Below are positions 22,899 through 32,739 of a stretch of 64,000 nucleotides of DNA, in pieces. The stretch is from Lysobacterales bacterium. Lineage in GTDB: Bacteria; Pseudomonadota; Gammaproteobacteria; Xanthomonadales; SZUA-36. The translations under genes were made by a program, and so were the position numbers. The stretch's first letter is position 1; the number at the start of each line of letters is the position of its first letter. The DNA lies in the NCBI GenBank assembly GCA_021648125.1, contig JAKITK010000011.1, positions 1 to 64,000 of the forward strand. The letters are read 5' to 3'. The notes under the pieces were generated by a model. That model worked only from the letters and a program-made list of their open reading frames with translations, did not search any database and was not told the origin of the DNA.

Positions 22899-25800
22899 CT
22901 AAGAGAAGCTTCTCCGCTGATAGCGGTAGAAGCCAAACAACATCAGCATAAACATTGCCAACATTCCTTGCCAACTTAACGTCGGAACATTTATTGGTGG
23001 CAGGAGTGTTACCCCAGCGGCGGTGACGGTCACTGCATCATCGTTAGATTCAACATCATCTACCATTGCTACTGCAATATTGGTAAGCGTGCCATTATCC
23101 AAATCTAACTGAGTCACTGTATGTAAAGATGTACAGGTAACAGTGCCATTTGGCGGCAGTGGTGTTGGCAGTGGACAAATCACCAGCTCCTGGTCATCAA
23201 GTACAGATGCTAAACCAGGATCCAGAGTGTCTGGGCCGGTATTAGTAATCAGATAGGTATAGTTGATTACATCACCTATAGCTGCATAGGTTGCTACATC
23301 AGCAGTCTTGACCAACGATATGCTTGGCGGATTGAACGGTGTACAGGCCATGTTATCTGTCTGGTCATTATCCGAGGGGCTACCGCTTACATTATTCGTA
23401 AAGCCGGTATTGTTGCCGCCTGCATTATTAGCATCACAGTCGTTGCCTTCCGCAGTTACCTGACCAAGTACAATGCTAAAGGTTGCTGTAACAGTCCAAG
23501 TCTCTGTCGTATTGGCACCGATTTGCTCACCACTGACCGCTGTATCACCACTGTTAAACGGTGAGGTAATGGTACCTGTCTGGGTTTCCCCTCCCGCGTA
23601 TGCAATTTCTGCAGTATTCAGCGTAATACCCACTCCCGGGGTGAAAGTATCTACGATATCGTAGGTTCCCACGCCGTTAGTCGTATTGGTTGCAGTAATC
23701 GTATACACAACAGTGTAGATTCCAGCCGGTCCACGAACAGCAGGTCCATTAACTGTCTTAGCCAGGTTAACAGCTGGTTCCGGCAAGCCTGTACAAGCAT
23801 TGTTATCAGTAAAGTCAGTCTCAGTGGTACTACCATCCACATAGTTGTAGAAGCCGGTATTGATCGCTGGTGTACCCGCTGGGGCACACATCGCGGTCGC
23901 TGGATCGATTAATGCTGGATCAATGTTGAAGTTCGCCGTAATCGTCCACGACTCATCCATTCCACCTACCAGTGATTCACCACTGACCACCGTTGCACCG
24001 TTGGTAAACGGTGAGGTAATCGTACCCGACTGGTCGCTCTCCGTTCCCGCTAGATAAGCAGCCGTTGCCGTATTCAGGGTAATCCCTGCTGCTGGTGAGA
24101 AGGTATCTACCAGATCGTAAACACCAGGACCCTGACCGGTATTGGTCGCAGTCACTGTATAAACCACGGTATAAGTACCATCGTTCTCAAGCGTTGCCGG
24201 ACCATTGACGGTCTTCGCCAGATTAATACCTGGATCCGGTAAGCCGGTACAAGCATCGTTATCGCTCAAGTCAGTATCAGTAGCACTACCGGTTACAAAG
24301 TTGTAGAAGCCAGTATTGATCACTGGTGCATTAGCATCACAAGCACTGCTCGCTGGATCAACCAAAGTTGGGTCAACCGTAAAGTTGGCCGTTACTGTCC
24401 AGCTTTCATTCAAGCCCGCTGCCAGTGACTCATCAGCTACAAAGTTAGGATAGGCCGCCAGTGTACCTGTCTGTGCATTCTCCGTACCCGCAACATATAC
24501 CGCCGTTGCAGTGTTCAGCGTAATACCTGCTCCTGGTGAGAAGGTATCTACCAGATCATACATACCCGGACCTGCACCAGAGTTGCTTGCAGTAATGGTG
24601 TAAACCACATCATAGGTTCCATTACCTAACAATACTGCTGGTCCATTCACAACCTTCGCCAGATTAATACCTGGGTCCGGTAAGCCGGTACAAGCATCGT
24701 TATCGCTCAAGTCAGTATCAGTAGCACTACCGGTTACCAAGTTGTAGAAGCCGGTATTGATCACTGGTGTATTAGGATCACAAGCACTGCTCGCTGGATC
24801 AACCAACGCTGGGTCAACCGTAAAGTTGGCCGTTACTGTCCAGCTTTCATTCAAGCCCGCTGCCAGTGACTCACCCGCTACAAAGTTAGGATAGGCTGCT
24901 AGAGTTCCTGTCTGTAAGCTCTCCGTACCCGCAACATATACCGCCGTTGCAGTGTTCAGCGTAATACCTGCTCCTGGTGAGAAGGTATCTACCAGATCAT
25001 ACATACCCGGACCTGCACCAGAGTTGCTTGCAGTAATCGTGTAAACCACATCATAGGTTCCATTACCTAACAATACTGCTGCACCATTGACAACCTTCGC
25101 TAGATTAATGCCCGGGTCCGGTAAGCCGGTACAAGCATCGTTATCGCTCATGTCAGTATCAGTTGCACTACCTGTTACAAAGTTGTAGAAGCCGGTATTG
25201 ATCACTGGTGTATTAGGATCACAAGCACTGCTCGCTGGATCAATCGCAGCAGGATCAACTGTGAAGTTGGCTGTCACAGTCCAAAACTCATCAAGCCCAT
25301 CTCCCAGAGTTTCACCCGTTACAAAATTTGGATAAACACCTGTAGCTCCTGTCTGTGAGTTTTCACTCCCCGCCAGATAAGCGGCGGTAGCAGTATTCAG
25401 CGTAATACCAACACCTGGAGAGAAGGTATCCACAAGGTTATAAATACCCGGCCCACCACCAAGGTTAGTAGCAGTAATGGTATAGATCACAGTATAACTA
25501 CCGTTACCCTGCAATACCGCCGGGCCATTCACAGCTTTGGCCAGATTAATCCGAACCACATCAACTTGCTCGGTATCTTCATTACTTACTACCGGCGTAC
25601 CATCAACTTCCGCGTCCTGGGCGGTACCTGAGGCTATGTTGACTACATTACCAGCAAGCATATCTGCCTCAGTAATTGTATATGTAGCAGTACAAGTCAC
25701 GAACGCTCCCGGTGCCAATGCCGCCGGAGTTGTTGGACAGACCACTGTAGTCTTGTCATCGTTCACGCTGTAAGTCGGGTACAAGGTTATATTGCCAGCA

Positions 25801-28800
25801 TTGGTCAAGTCATATTCATAACTGATCAGAACACCCACCGAATTATAAGTAGCGGGGCTTGCTGATTTCACCAGTGTTAGCACAGGATTACCACCCAATG
25901 GCTGGGTATCAGGATCATCATCCGTTACCGGTGGGTCATTTGGTGGGGTACCAGTTACCGTCGCAGTATTAGTGAAGGTACCAGCATTAATATCAGCCTG
26001 GGTTAGCGTATAAGTTCCCGTAAAGGTCGTGCTATCGATTGCCCCTGGAGCTAATGTTGCGATCGTGCCACCGCTGATGGTTACACCAGGTATAGCATCT
26101 GTCAGCGTAATCCCAGTCAACGTCACATTACCCGTGTTGGTAACCGTGAAGGCATAACTAATAGTATCGCCAGCGTTCAGTCCTACCGGAGCTTCATCGT
26201 TCAGAGTTCCAACCTTCAACAGATCAATGGCTGGATTAGTGCTAGCAGTTACCGTTTCAGTATCCTGATTGCTAGGTACCGGAGCACCGCTAACAGCCGC
26301 ATCCATTGCTGAACCAACAGCAATATTGGTTACGAAACCAGCATCCAGGTCTGCCTGGGTAATTATATAGCCCGCAGTACAAGTCACACTCGCCAAAGGT
26401 ACCAGAGTCGCTGGACCTGCAGGACAAGTCACTGTCGCCTTATCATCGATAACCGCATAAACCGGGAATAGGTCGGTATTACCACTATTGGTTAAATCAT
26501 AAGTGTATGAAATAACTTCACCGACAGTACTATAGGTTAGCGGTGTTGCTGTTTTGACCAAGGTTAAACTAGGAACAGCATCATCATCATTGGTAATAGT
26601 ACAAGAGACATTATCTCCAGGTGCCAGCGTAACTGTATCCCCCAAAGCGGCTGGACAACCAGCGCCGGTTATCGATACAAAGCTATAACCAGCCACTAGA
26701 GTTTCATTTAACGCCAGTGCAACATTTGCATCATAGGCATTACTTACACCAGATACGACTGCTGCTCCACCTACCATTAGGTTAAAGTCATTCGGAACCG
26801 CAATACCGCCATTATCGTTATTCACCACTTTGGTTAAAGTCAAAGTCGGAGCAATATCATCATTGGTGATCTGACATACAGCCGACTCACCAAGTGCCAG
26901 CGTTAGCACATTACCTGCAAGAGAGCCTCCAGAACAAGCCCAAGTACTTGGAGCGTAGCCAGAAGGACCTCCGGTTTCTGTGAGCGTATAAACACCAGGA
27001 TCTACCGCAGTCAATACAACCGAACCTGCTCCAGATAACGGTGTCGGGCCTGCAGCTTCTACTGTCCAAGCCGTTGCTAGCTCTGTACCGCCATTGTCAT
27101 TGGTAACATTCTTAAGCAAAGACAAGAATGTCGAGTCATCATCATTGGTAATAGTACAAGAGACATTATCTCCAGGTGCCAGTGTAACTGTATCTCCCAG
27201 AGCGGCTGGACAAGCAGCATCTCCTGTTATCGATACAAAGCTGTAACCCGCCACCAGAGTTTCATTTAACGCCACTGCAACATTTGCATCATAGGCATTA
27301 CTTGCACCAGATACGACTGCTGCTCCACCTACCGTTAGGTTAAAGTCACTCGGAACCGCAATACCGCCATTATCGTTATTCACCACTTTGGTTAAAGTCA
27401 AAGTCGGGGCAATATCATCGTTGACAATAGTACAACTCGCACCACCGCCAGGCACCAGTGTCAACTGGTCACCAGATAATGAACCACCTGTACATGACCA
27501 TGCACCAGCAGTATAGCCAGCGGGACCTGTGCTTTCGCTTAAAGTATAAACTCCCGCATCCACAAAAGTTGCTGCGAAGCCACCAGCACCAGATACATTA
27601 GTCGGACCAGTAGCTGTTAAATTCCAGTCAGTTACTACCGCTGTACCACCGTTGTCATTAGTTACAAGCTTGGTTAGGGTTAAGGCTGCAGTCTCATCAT
27701 CATTTATGATAGTACAAGTGGCTGATTGACCCAAAGCCAACTCAAGAGAGTTGCCGGTCAAAGTACCAGCCGTACAAGACCAACTACCAGCGGCATAACC
27801 TGAAGGCCCACCAGCTTCTGTCAACACATAAGTGCCAGCATTAACTGCTGTCAGTACAACTCCACCCGCTCCAGATAATGGAGTAGGTCCAGCTGCACTC
27901 AAGACCCAGTCAGTTGCTACAGCTGTACCGCCATTGTCATTGGTAACATTCTTAATCAAGGACAGAAACGCAAATTGGTCATCATTATTAATGGTACAGG
28001 TAGTATCGGAACCTACTGGCAAGGTAGCCGTAGCACCGGAAATAGATCCTCCGCCGGAACCAACACATGACCACGAACTGGCAATATAACCTGCAGGACC
28101 CGCTGTTTCTGAGAGCACATAGTCTCCCGGGGTCACTACTACATTGGTGACTGCAGGTGTTCCGGTTACACCGGAAAGCGGGGTTGTGCCAGCTGCGTTT
28201 AATGTCCAGTCGGTTGCTGCTGCTGTACCGCCGCTGTTGTTAGTTATTGTTTTGACTAATGTTAATATTGTATCTTTTGTGTTTGTATAGGTACATATAA
28301 CAGTTTCACCAGCCGCTAGATCCACAGCTACTGTTGTATCACCAGGGTCAAAGTTGGGATCACCATTAAACTGAATGCCTGAGTTCACTGCGCCGGTACA
28401 GGAAATATCGGTTAATACCCAGTCAGCAGGTACTGTTTCTGTAGTGAAAATCACACCGCCACCAACCGTAATCGTGGTGCTTAATTCAGTCGCGGCAATG
28501 TCGAAGTCTGTGAGGGAGCCAGTGAGGGCGGCTATATTGCCATTGAAGCTAAAGCTCTGTGGATCCATATCCGGCAACGTTTGTTTGCGAACAATCAAGG
28601 TACCCAGATTAGTATTGGTGAAAGTACAGGTAACTACTTCATCCGTAGCTACACTTACATTAGGTAGCGTACTACCATTATCACAACTACTGGAAACCAG
28701 CGACCAGTTGGCTGGCACGGTTTCGCTAAGGTCATACACCCCCGGTGCCAATCCGGTAACGCTGGTAGTACCAGTGCCACCTACTGTGGTAATAGAGAGT

Positions 28801-31800
28801 GTCTGATCACCGCCGGTAAATGCCAGTGGGAATTCAAAGGTACCATCACCACTAGGGGCTACGGTGTTCTTAACAATTACTATGCTACCCAATGGTATCG
28901 GGGCACAATCAAACGCATCAACCGCAACCCCCAGAGTAGTTAGTATTGCACGATTAAGCAGACCAGTTCTAACTAGGTCACCAGTTAAGAGATCGCAATC
29001 GGCTATATCCGGGGTGATCAAACTTGCATCTGGAATGGTATAAATGAATTCAATCGTATAAGTTTCAGAATTACCTGGCTGTAACTGCTCATTCAGAGCA
29101 ATTTGGGGGTAACCTGGAGGAGCTGAGTTATTAGTTTCTAGAACATCTGGTGACGACCAGGTAACAGTTGGCACACCAACAATCGTAACACCTGCGCCGA
29201 AGCGCTCAAAGTCAGCAATGCTATACACGCCGACAGCTCCGCTGCCATTGGTGTTGCTAATAGCCGTATTGGTAACCGTAATATCGTAGATAATTGAGTA
29301 TTCGTTGAAGTTACCCGTGATTGCTGGCGCTTGAGTAACTACTTTAGTGTGGTTAAGTTGGCCCGGTACAAAGCCATAGTCAGCCAGTTCAGTATGGAAG
29401 CCTTCGTTAGGCATTACTAGTGTAACAGTCGCGTAAGTGTTACCAACATCAAGACCCGCATCAGAATCGATCTGATCAGCGGCATCACCCGGCGTAACTT
29501 GATTTACATTCACATCACTAAGCAATAAGTCACTTAATAAAGCATCATTAACAGTATCACCATCAACATCAACCGCTTGTGATAGGTCAATTCTAAGCTC
29601 ATAAGTATCCCCCGAAACCAGCCCATCATCCGATGAGAAAGAATAAATACCACTAGCATCTGTGGTTGCGCAGAGTTGGTTGCCGGTAAAACCGCCGCCG
29701 AATGCCAGCTCTGGCACGGCTACACCCGCGTTATCGAAGGCACAAACTTCCACCCCTGGAATAGGTGGCTCACCTGGGTCTTGAATACCATTGTTATTGG
29801 TGTCAAACCAGACGAAATCGCCAATGAAACTGACAGTGATTTTAAGCACCACATGGGTATCACGGCCGGTACCCGATTGGGTACTCTTAAAACCATCAAA
29901 TATTGGTACTTCACCACCCACAAAGTCAGCTCGATGTACCCCATCACGCCCGATAAGCGGGTGGGTATGAGAGTCGCTGCCAGTTAGTCCAAAATGACCT
30001 GTATGCATTGTGGTACCCAGATATAGTGCAAGATTATCGGTAAAAATATGATTAGCACCACGCGCTGCGCCAGTTCTGCCCAGGTAATCTTTCTTATCAC
30101 CACCAAGGTAAGTACCGAAAACCTGCTCATCCAAAGTGTTATTCAAAGCAGCGAAGACGATATCGGTTTTACTCAGATCTACACTAGAATCGGCTTCGTT
30201 GCCCCCTGTACCAGGAGTATATTCGCTATGAAAAAAAGTGCCTGCTGGGCCAAAATTTCGAGTCGGGAATGCTCCGGTGTCTGGTCCACCGCTATTAGAT
30301 GAGTTAGAGGTACCGTAAATAAAAACCCCACCAAAATACTGGGTTACTGCATTACCAAGATCTCTAAAACGCCCACCCAGATAAGTAGCAATCCACTCCC
30401 CGCCAGCGGCCGTACCATCGGCAAAGAAGCGTCCAATAATGATGTCCTCTGCGCCTGCATTGGCGGCCTGGAAAGGTGTATGCGCAGTTGCAGTATTAGA
30501 GTCTAATGAGAAATCTGTAGAGCTGGTAAAACCGGTTACGAAAATAGAGTAGTTCTGAGCTGCACCGGATTGTGAGATTCCTACAAAGCGATTGTCATCA
30601 TTACCCACAAAACGGCTTAACATCGAAAAGCCACCAGTTACCGGGTCAATTACACCCACAATCGCATCTTCATTACCTGTCGGTGCCGTCACTACTCCGT
30701 TAACTGTACCTAAATCATTAACTAGTGTCGGAAAAGTTGCCTGAGAAGATGTGGTAAAACCTGCGAACGCTACCCTACCATCATTCAGAACAATCATCTG
30801 GTCGGCCTGATCACGGTCGTTACCACCTACATAGGTGCCGTAAACCAGGGTGCTATAAGAGGTAAAGTGACCTATATATATATCCGAAGAATCACCACCA
30901 TAGGTGGTATCAGCACCGGTGCCACCGATGAAATCGCCGGGCTGCTCTAAGGGATCACCAAAGTTACCCATCATCCAGAACTCTTGATCACCAATAATTT
31001 GTAATGAAACTATGTCTTCATCGTGCTCAGAACCTGACCCACTGGCACCATCACCACCACTAGTACTACCGATATAAGTGGAATATCTAAGCGTAGTTAA
31101 GTCAGGATCGAAAACTGCAACAAAGCCATCAAAGCTACCATCCAAATCATTATCTATGGGGTTTTGCATGGGTAAATCAGTTGATCCGGTAGTGCCCGCA
31201 ATCCAGACATCGCCATTCGGGCCTAATTTAATTTCATAAGCTTGGTCCCTGCCATTACCACCGAAATGAGTTGCTCTAACCACTTCCTCGCCGTTGGCAG
31301 AAAATACATAAATAATTGCATCTGCACTAGCAGCTTTGGTAGAGTCGTATGGAACAACGCCAGGGTAGACAACACCGTCGGCTGTGGTACCACCACTACG
31401 AACAAAACCCATATAGTCTGCGGCATTGCTCATTGGGATAGTCTCATCAGTAGCACCGGCGGCATAAACTTCTTGAGTGGTGGGGTGAACTGTTATCGCA
31501 AATAGGTATTCATCGAAGCCGGACAACGGTCCTTGGTCTCGGCCATCCATCCAGTTGCCCCACTCAAGCACTGGGTCAATAATCAGTGGCAGGTCAGGAT
31601 TGATTTCGCCTTCAACATGGTAGGCAATTAGGTTATCCGTTGATAAATCGAAGTTAACTTCGACTGGAAGCTTACCATTGGCATCAACCTGATAGCTTTC
31701 CGGTATATCCAAAGCTAACGCGCCATTAAATAGCGCAATAGAGAGGTTATCTTTTTCATTTAAGCTAATGCCATCATGGCCATCTGCGCGTAGTTTAATT

Positions 31801-32429
31801 TGCTTATAATCAACGCCAGCGGCGATAATCCAGTCAAACTCAAGGCGACCATCTTCGCGACCATATAGGCGCAGGTCGATTCCAGCGTATACATTTTGCA
31901 GGGTAATATCATGTAGAGCTTTTACTCCAGCAGTTGTATCTTCACCGCGGAAATAACTAAAACTGGTCGAATATGCCTCACCTTCTACAATCCCGGTGCT
32001 GCCGGGGGAGCCGTCAAAAGCAAGTTCCCAGTATTGCATTCCGTGAGTGTCTTCACTTTTATTACCACGAGGGGTGATAAAACTGAGGCGGTCGTTTTTA
32101 ACCAGCACAATGCCAGTCAAAGATTTGCCCACATAGAGCACATCTTGCGGCCATTGGCCCTGGTTTCTTATAAACTGAATGGTTTTGAGATTTTCTCGCA
32201 GCGAATCCTTTACTTTCTCAAGGATTTTTTTGAGCTCCTCATCATCAGCTCCTACAGATTCAACTAATGGAACTAACGGCGCTTGACCAATAACCTTTGT
32301 GGCAGGTATCCCGGCAGACAAATTGCCCGCGGCAACTGTCACCAAAATAGTTGGAATCAAAACACAAATTAATTTTTGAATAGAAAAAAATCGCGTCCAC
32401 GATGTGGCCCGAATTGTAAAATTCCCCAT
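22899..32429 (-). CDS. giant repetitive IPTL-CTERM surface protein (SBBP propeller, SdrD-B, prealbumin-like and DUF11-like repeats)
   Basis: A 3176-residue exported protein. Signal peptide about 1-40; a conserved N-terminal domain (FIRNQGQWPQDVLYVG) about 80-290; an SBBP-type beta-propeller about 295-865 with repeated YVGGNDRDQAD-like blades; an SdrD B-like domain about 867-1015 (GDFVWFDTNNNGIQDPGEP). Next, a DUF11-like domain, eight prealbumin/SpaA-like repeats (TNDNGGTAV...LSGAGG) to about 1955, three DUF11-like domains, five 147-residue NLAK repeats, one more DUF11-like domain and a C-terminal sorting signal (VPTLSWQGMLAMFMLMLFGF, then YRYQRR). The C-terminus fits the IPTL-CTERM class processed by exosortase H, which is not in the window. 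A GGGAG site precedes ATG 32429. Probable adhesin or surface-layer protein; substrate unknown. Confidence 0.88.
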   Translation of the reverse strand: MGNFTIRATSWTRFFSIQKLICVLIPTILVTVAAGNLSAGIPATKVIGQAPLVPLVESVGADDEELKKILEKVKDSLRENLKTIQFIRNQGQWPQDVLYVGKSLTGIVLVKNDRLSFITPRGNKSEDTHGMQYWELAFDGSPGSTGIVEGEAYSTSFSYFRGEDTTAGVKALHDITLQNVYAGIDLRLYGREDGRLEFDWIIAAGVDYKQIKLRADGHDGISLNEKDNLSIALFNGALALDIPESYQVDANGKLPVEVNFDLSTDNLIAYHVEGEINPDLPLIIDPVLEWGNWMDGRDQGPLSGFDEYLFAITVHPTTQEVYAAGATDETIPMSNAADYMGFVRSGGTTADGVVYPGVVPYDSTKAASADAIIYVFSANGEEVVRATHFGGNGRDQAYEIKLGPNGDVWIAGTTGSTDLPMQNPIDNDLDGSFDGFVAVFDPDLTTLRYSTYIGSTSGGDGASGSGSEHDEDIVSLQIIGDQEFWMMGNFGDPLEQPGDFIGGTGADTTYGGDSSDIYIGHFTSYSTLVYGTYVGGNDRDQADQMIVLNDGRVAFAGFTTSSQATFPTLVNDLGTVNGVVTAPTGNEDAIVGVIDPVTGGFSMLSRFVGNDDNRFVGISQSGAAQNYSIFVTGFTSSTDFSLDSNTATAHTPFQAANAGAEDIIIGRFFADGTAAGGEWIATYLGGRFRDLGNAVTQYFGGVFIYGTSNSSNSGGPDTGAFPTRNFGPAGTFFHSEYTPGTGGNEADSSVDLSKTDIVFAALNNTLDEQVFGTYLGGDKKDYLGRTGAARGANHIFTDNLALYLGTTMHTGHFGLTGSDSHTHPLIGRDGVHRADFVGGEVPIFDGFKSTQSGTGRDTHVVLKITVSFIGDFVWFDTNNNGIQDPGEPPIPGVEVCAFDNAGVAVPELAFGGGFTGNQLCATTDASGIYSFSSDDGLVSGDTYELRIDLSQAVDVDGDTVNDALLSDLLLSDVNVNQVTPGDAADQIDSDAGLDVGNTYATVTLVMPNEGFHTELADYGFVPGQLNHTKVVTQAPAITGNFNEYSIIYDITVTNTAISNTNGSGAVGVYSIADFERFGAGVTIVGVPTVTWSSPDVLETNNSAPPGYPQIALNEQLQPGNSETYTIEFIYTIPDASLITPDIADCDLLTGDLVRTGLLNRAILTTLGVAVDAFDCAPIPLGSIVIVKNTVAPSGDGTFEFPLAFTGGDQTLSITTVGGTGTTSVTGLAPGVYDLSETVPANWSLVSSSCDNGSTLPNVSVATDEVVTCTFTNTNLGTLIVRKQTLPDMDPQSFSFNGNIAALTGSLTDFDIAATELSTTITVGGGVIFTTETVPADWVLTDISCTGAVNSGIQFNGDPNFDPGDTTVAVDLAAGETVICTYTNTKDTILTLVKTITNNSGGTAAATDWTLNAAGTTPLSGVTGTPAVTNVVVTPGDYVLSETAGPAGYIASSWSCVGSGGGSISGATATLPVGSDTTCTINNDDQFAFLSLIKNVTNDNGGTAVATDWVLSAAGPTPLSGAGGVVLTAVNAGTYVLTEAGGPSGYAAGSWSCTAGTLTGNSLELALGQSATCTIINDDETAALTLTKLVTNDNGGTAVVTDWNLTATGPTNVSGAGGFAATFVDAGVYTLSESTGPAGYTAGAWSCTGGSLSGDQLTLVPGGGASCTIVNDDIAPTLTLTKVVNNDNGGIAVPSDFNLTVGGAAVVSGASNAYDANVAVALNETLVAGYSFVSITGDAACPAALGDTVTLAPGDNVSCTITNDDDSTFLSLLKNVTNDNGGTELATAWTVEAAGPTPLSGAGSVVLTAVDPGVYTLTETGGPSGYAPSTWACSGGSLAGNVLTLALGESAVCQITNDDIAPTLTLTKVVNNDNGGIAVPNDFNLMVGGAAVVSGVSNAYDANVALALNETLVAGYSFVSITGAGCPAALGDTVTLAPGDNVSCTITNDDDAVPSLTLVKTATPLTYSTVGEVISYTYDLTNSGNTDLFPVYAVIDDKATVTCPAGPATLVPLASVTCTAGYIITQADLDAGFVTNIAVGSAMDAAVSGAPVPSNQDTETVTASTNPAIDLLKVGTLNDEAPVGLNAGDTISYAFTVTNTGNVTLTGITLTDAIPGVTISGGTIATLAPGAIDSTTFTGTYTLTQADINAGTFTNTATVTGTPPNDPPVTDDDPDTQPLGGNPVLTLVKSASPATYNSVGVLISYEYDLTNAGNITLYPTYSVNDDKTTVVCPTTPAALAPGAFVTCTATYTITEADMLAGNVVNIASGTAQDAEVDGTPVVSNEDTEQVDVVRINLAKAVNGPAVLQGNGSYTVIYTITATNLGGGPGIYNLVDTFSPGVGITLNTATAAYLAGSENSQTGATGVYPNFVTGETLGDGLDEFWTVTANFTVDPAAIDPASSACDPNTPVINTGFYNFVTGSATDTDMSDNDACTGLPDPGINLAKVVNGAAVLLGNGTYDVVYTITASNSGAGPGMYDLVDTFSPGAGITLNTATAVYVAGTESLQTGTLAAYPNFVAGESLAAGLNESWTVTANFTVDPALVDPASSACDPNTPVINTGFYNLVTGSATDTDLSDNDACTGLPDPGINLAKVVNGPAVLLGNGTYDVVYTITASNSGAGPGMYDLVDTFSPGAGITLNTATAVYVAGTENAQTGTLAAYPNFVADESLAAGLNESWTVTANFTVDPTLVDPASSACDANAPVINTGFYNFVTGSATDTDLSDNDACTGLPDPGINLAKTVNGPATLENDGTYTVVYTVTATNTGQGPGVYDLVDTFSPAAGITLNTATAAYLAGTESDQSGTITSPFTNGATVVSGESLVGGMDESWTITANFNIDPALIDPATAMCAPAGTPAINTGFYNYVDGSTTETDFTDNNACTGLPEPAVNLAKTVNGPAVRGPAGIYTVVYTITATNTTNGVGTYDIVDTFTPGVGITLNTAEIAYAGGETQTGTITSPFNSGDTAVSGEQIGANTTETWTVTATFSIVLGQVTAEGNDCDANNAGGNNTGFTNNVSGSPSDNDQTDNMACTPFNPPSISLVKTADVATYAAIGDVINYTYLITNTGPDTLDPGLASVLDDQELVICPLPTPLPPNGTVTCTSLHTVTQLDLDNGTLTNIAVAMVDDVESNDDAVTVTAAGVTLLPPINVPTLSWQGMLAMFMLMLFGFYRYQRRSFS
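23335..25560. repeat. five tandem ~441-bp coding repeats in the giant gene
   Basis: Five successive units encode ~147-residue domains starting (I/V)NLAK(V/T/A)VNGPA and ending SDNDACTGLPDP. The middle three are nearly identical in DNA: the marker AAGCCGGTAC falls at 24241, 24682 and 25123, exactly 441 bp apart. Recent tandem duplication and a site for length variation by slippage or recombination. Confidence 0.85.
26579..27690. repeat. ~555-bp coding duplication in the giant gene
   Basis: The block encoding two prealbumin-like repeats recurs at a 555-bp offset: GGTAATAGTACAAGAGACAT begins at 26592 and again at 27147. Following sequence (NETLVAGYSFVSITG, then VTLAPGDNVSCTITNDD) is near-identical in both copies. 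Confidence 0.8.
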
Positions 32430-32739
32430 AACATCTAGCTCCCAAGCGGGCCGGATATTTCCGTACCCTGTTAGTTTAATTCAAATTACTTTTAGCTAAC
32501 AACTTCTAAATAACCCTTTGATTATCAGTCACATACCCTAATACAGAAACTAACAATCATTGTCGAAACAATCCAATTGTTTCGATATTACTAGCAACTA
32601 AGCGTGAAAGCTTAATGCCAATCAAACCAGAACCTGCAACTACATTTAGCATTTAAATATACAGGCCCCATGACAGGATAATCCATTAGCGTGTTACTCA
32701 CAACAATTATCTGTCACAAAACCATATTTTATGCTAGCC
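32430..32739. other. intergenic region between the giant gene and prpD with a 10-bp palindrome
   Basis: No gene is seen in these 310 bases. TCGAAACAAT (32563-32572), CCA, ATTGTTTCGA (32576-32585) is a perfect inverted repeat 134 bases upstream of the giant gene's start, so it is either the operator/promoter region of that gene or a 3' hairpin of the prp operon. No T-tract follows on either strand. Confidence 0.5.

Noticed and set aside
23335-25560. CRISPR-like spacing of repeats
   Set aside because: The repeats are 441 bp long, coding and in frame; there are no 20-40 bp direct repeats with unique spacers anywhere in the window.
27832-28806. Plus-strand open frames across the giant surface gene
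   Set aside because: Antisense to repetitive coding sequence; the open frames are a by-product of codon bias in Thr/Gly/Ala-rich repeats.
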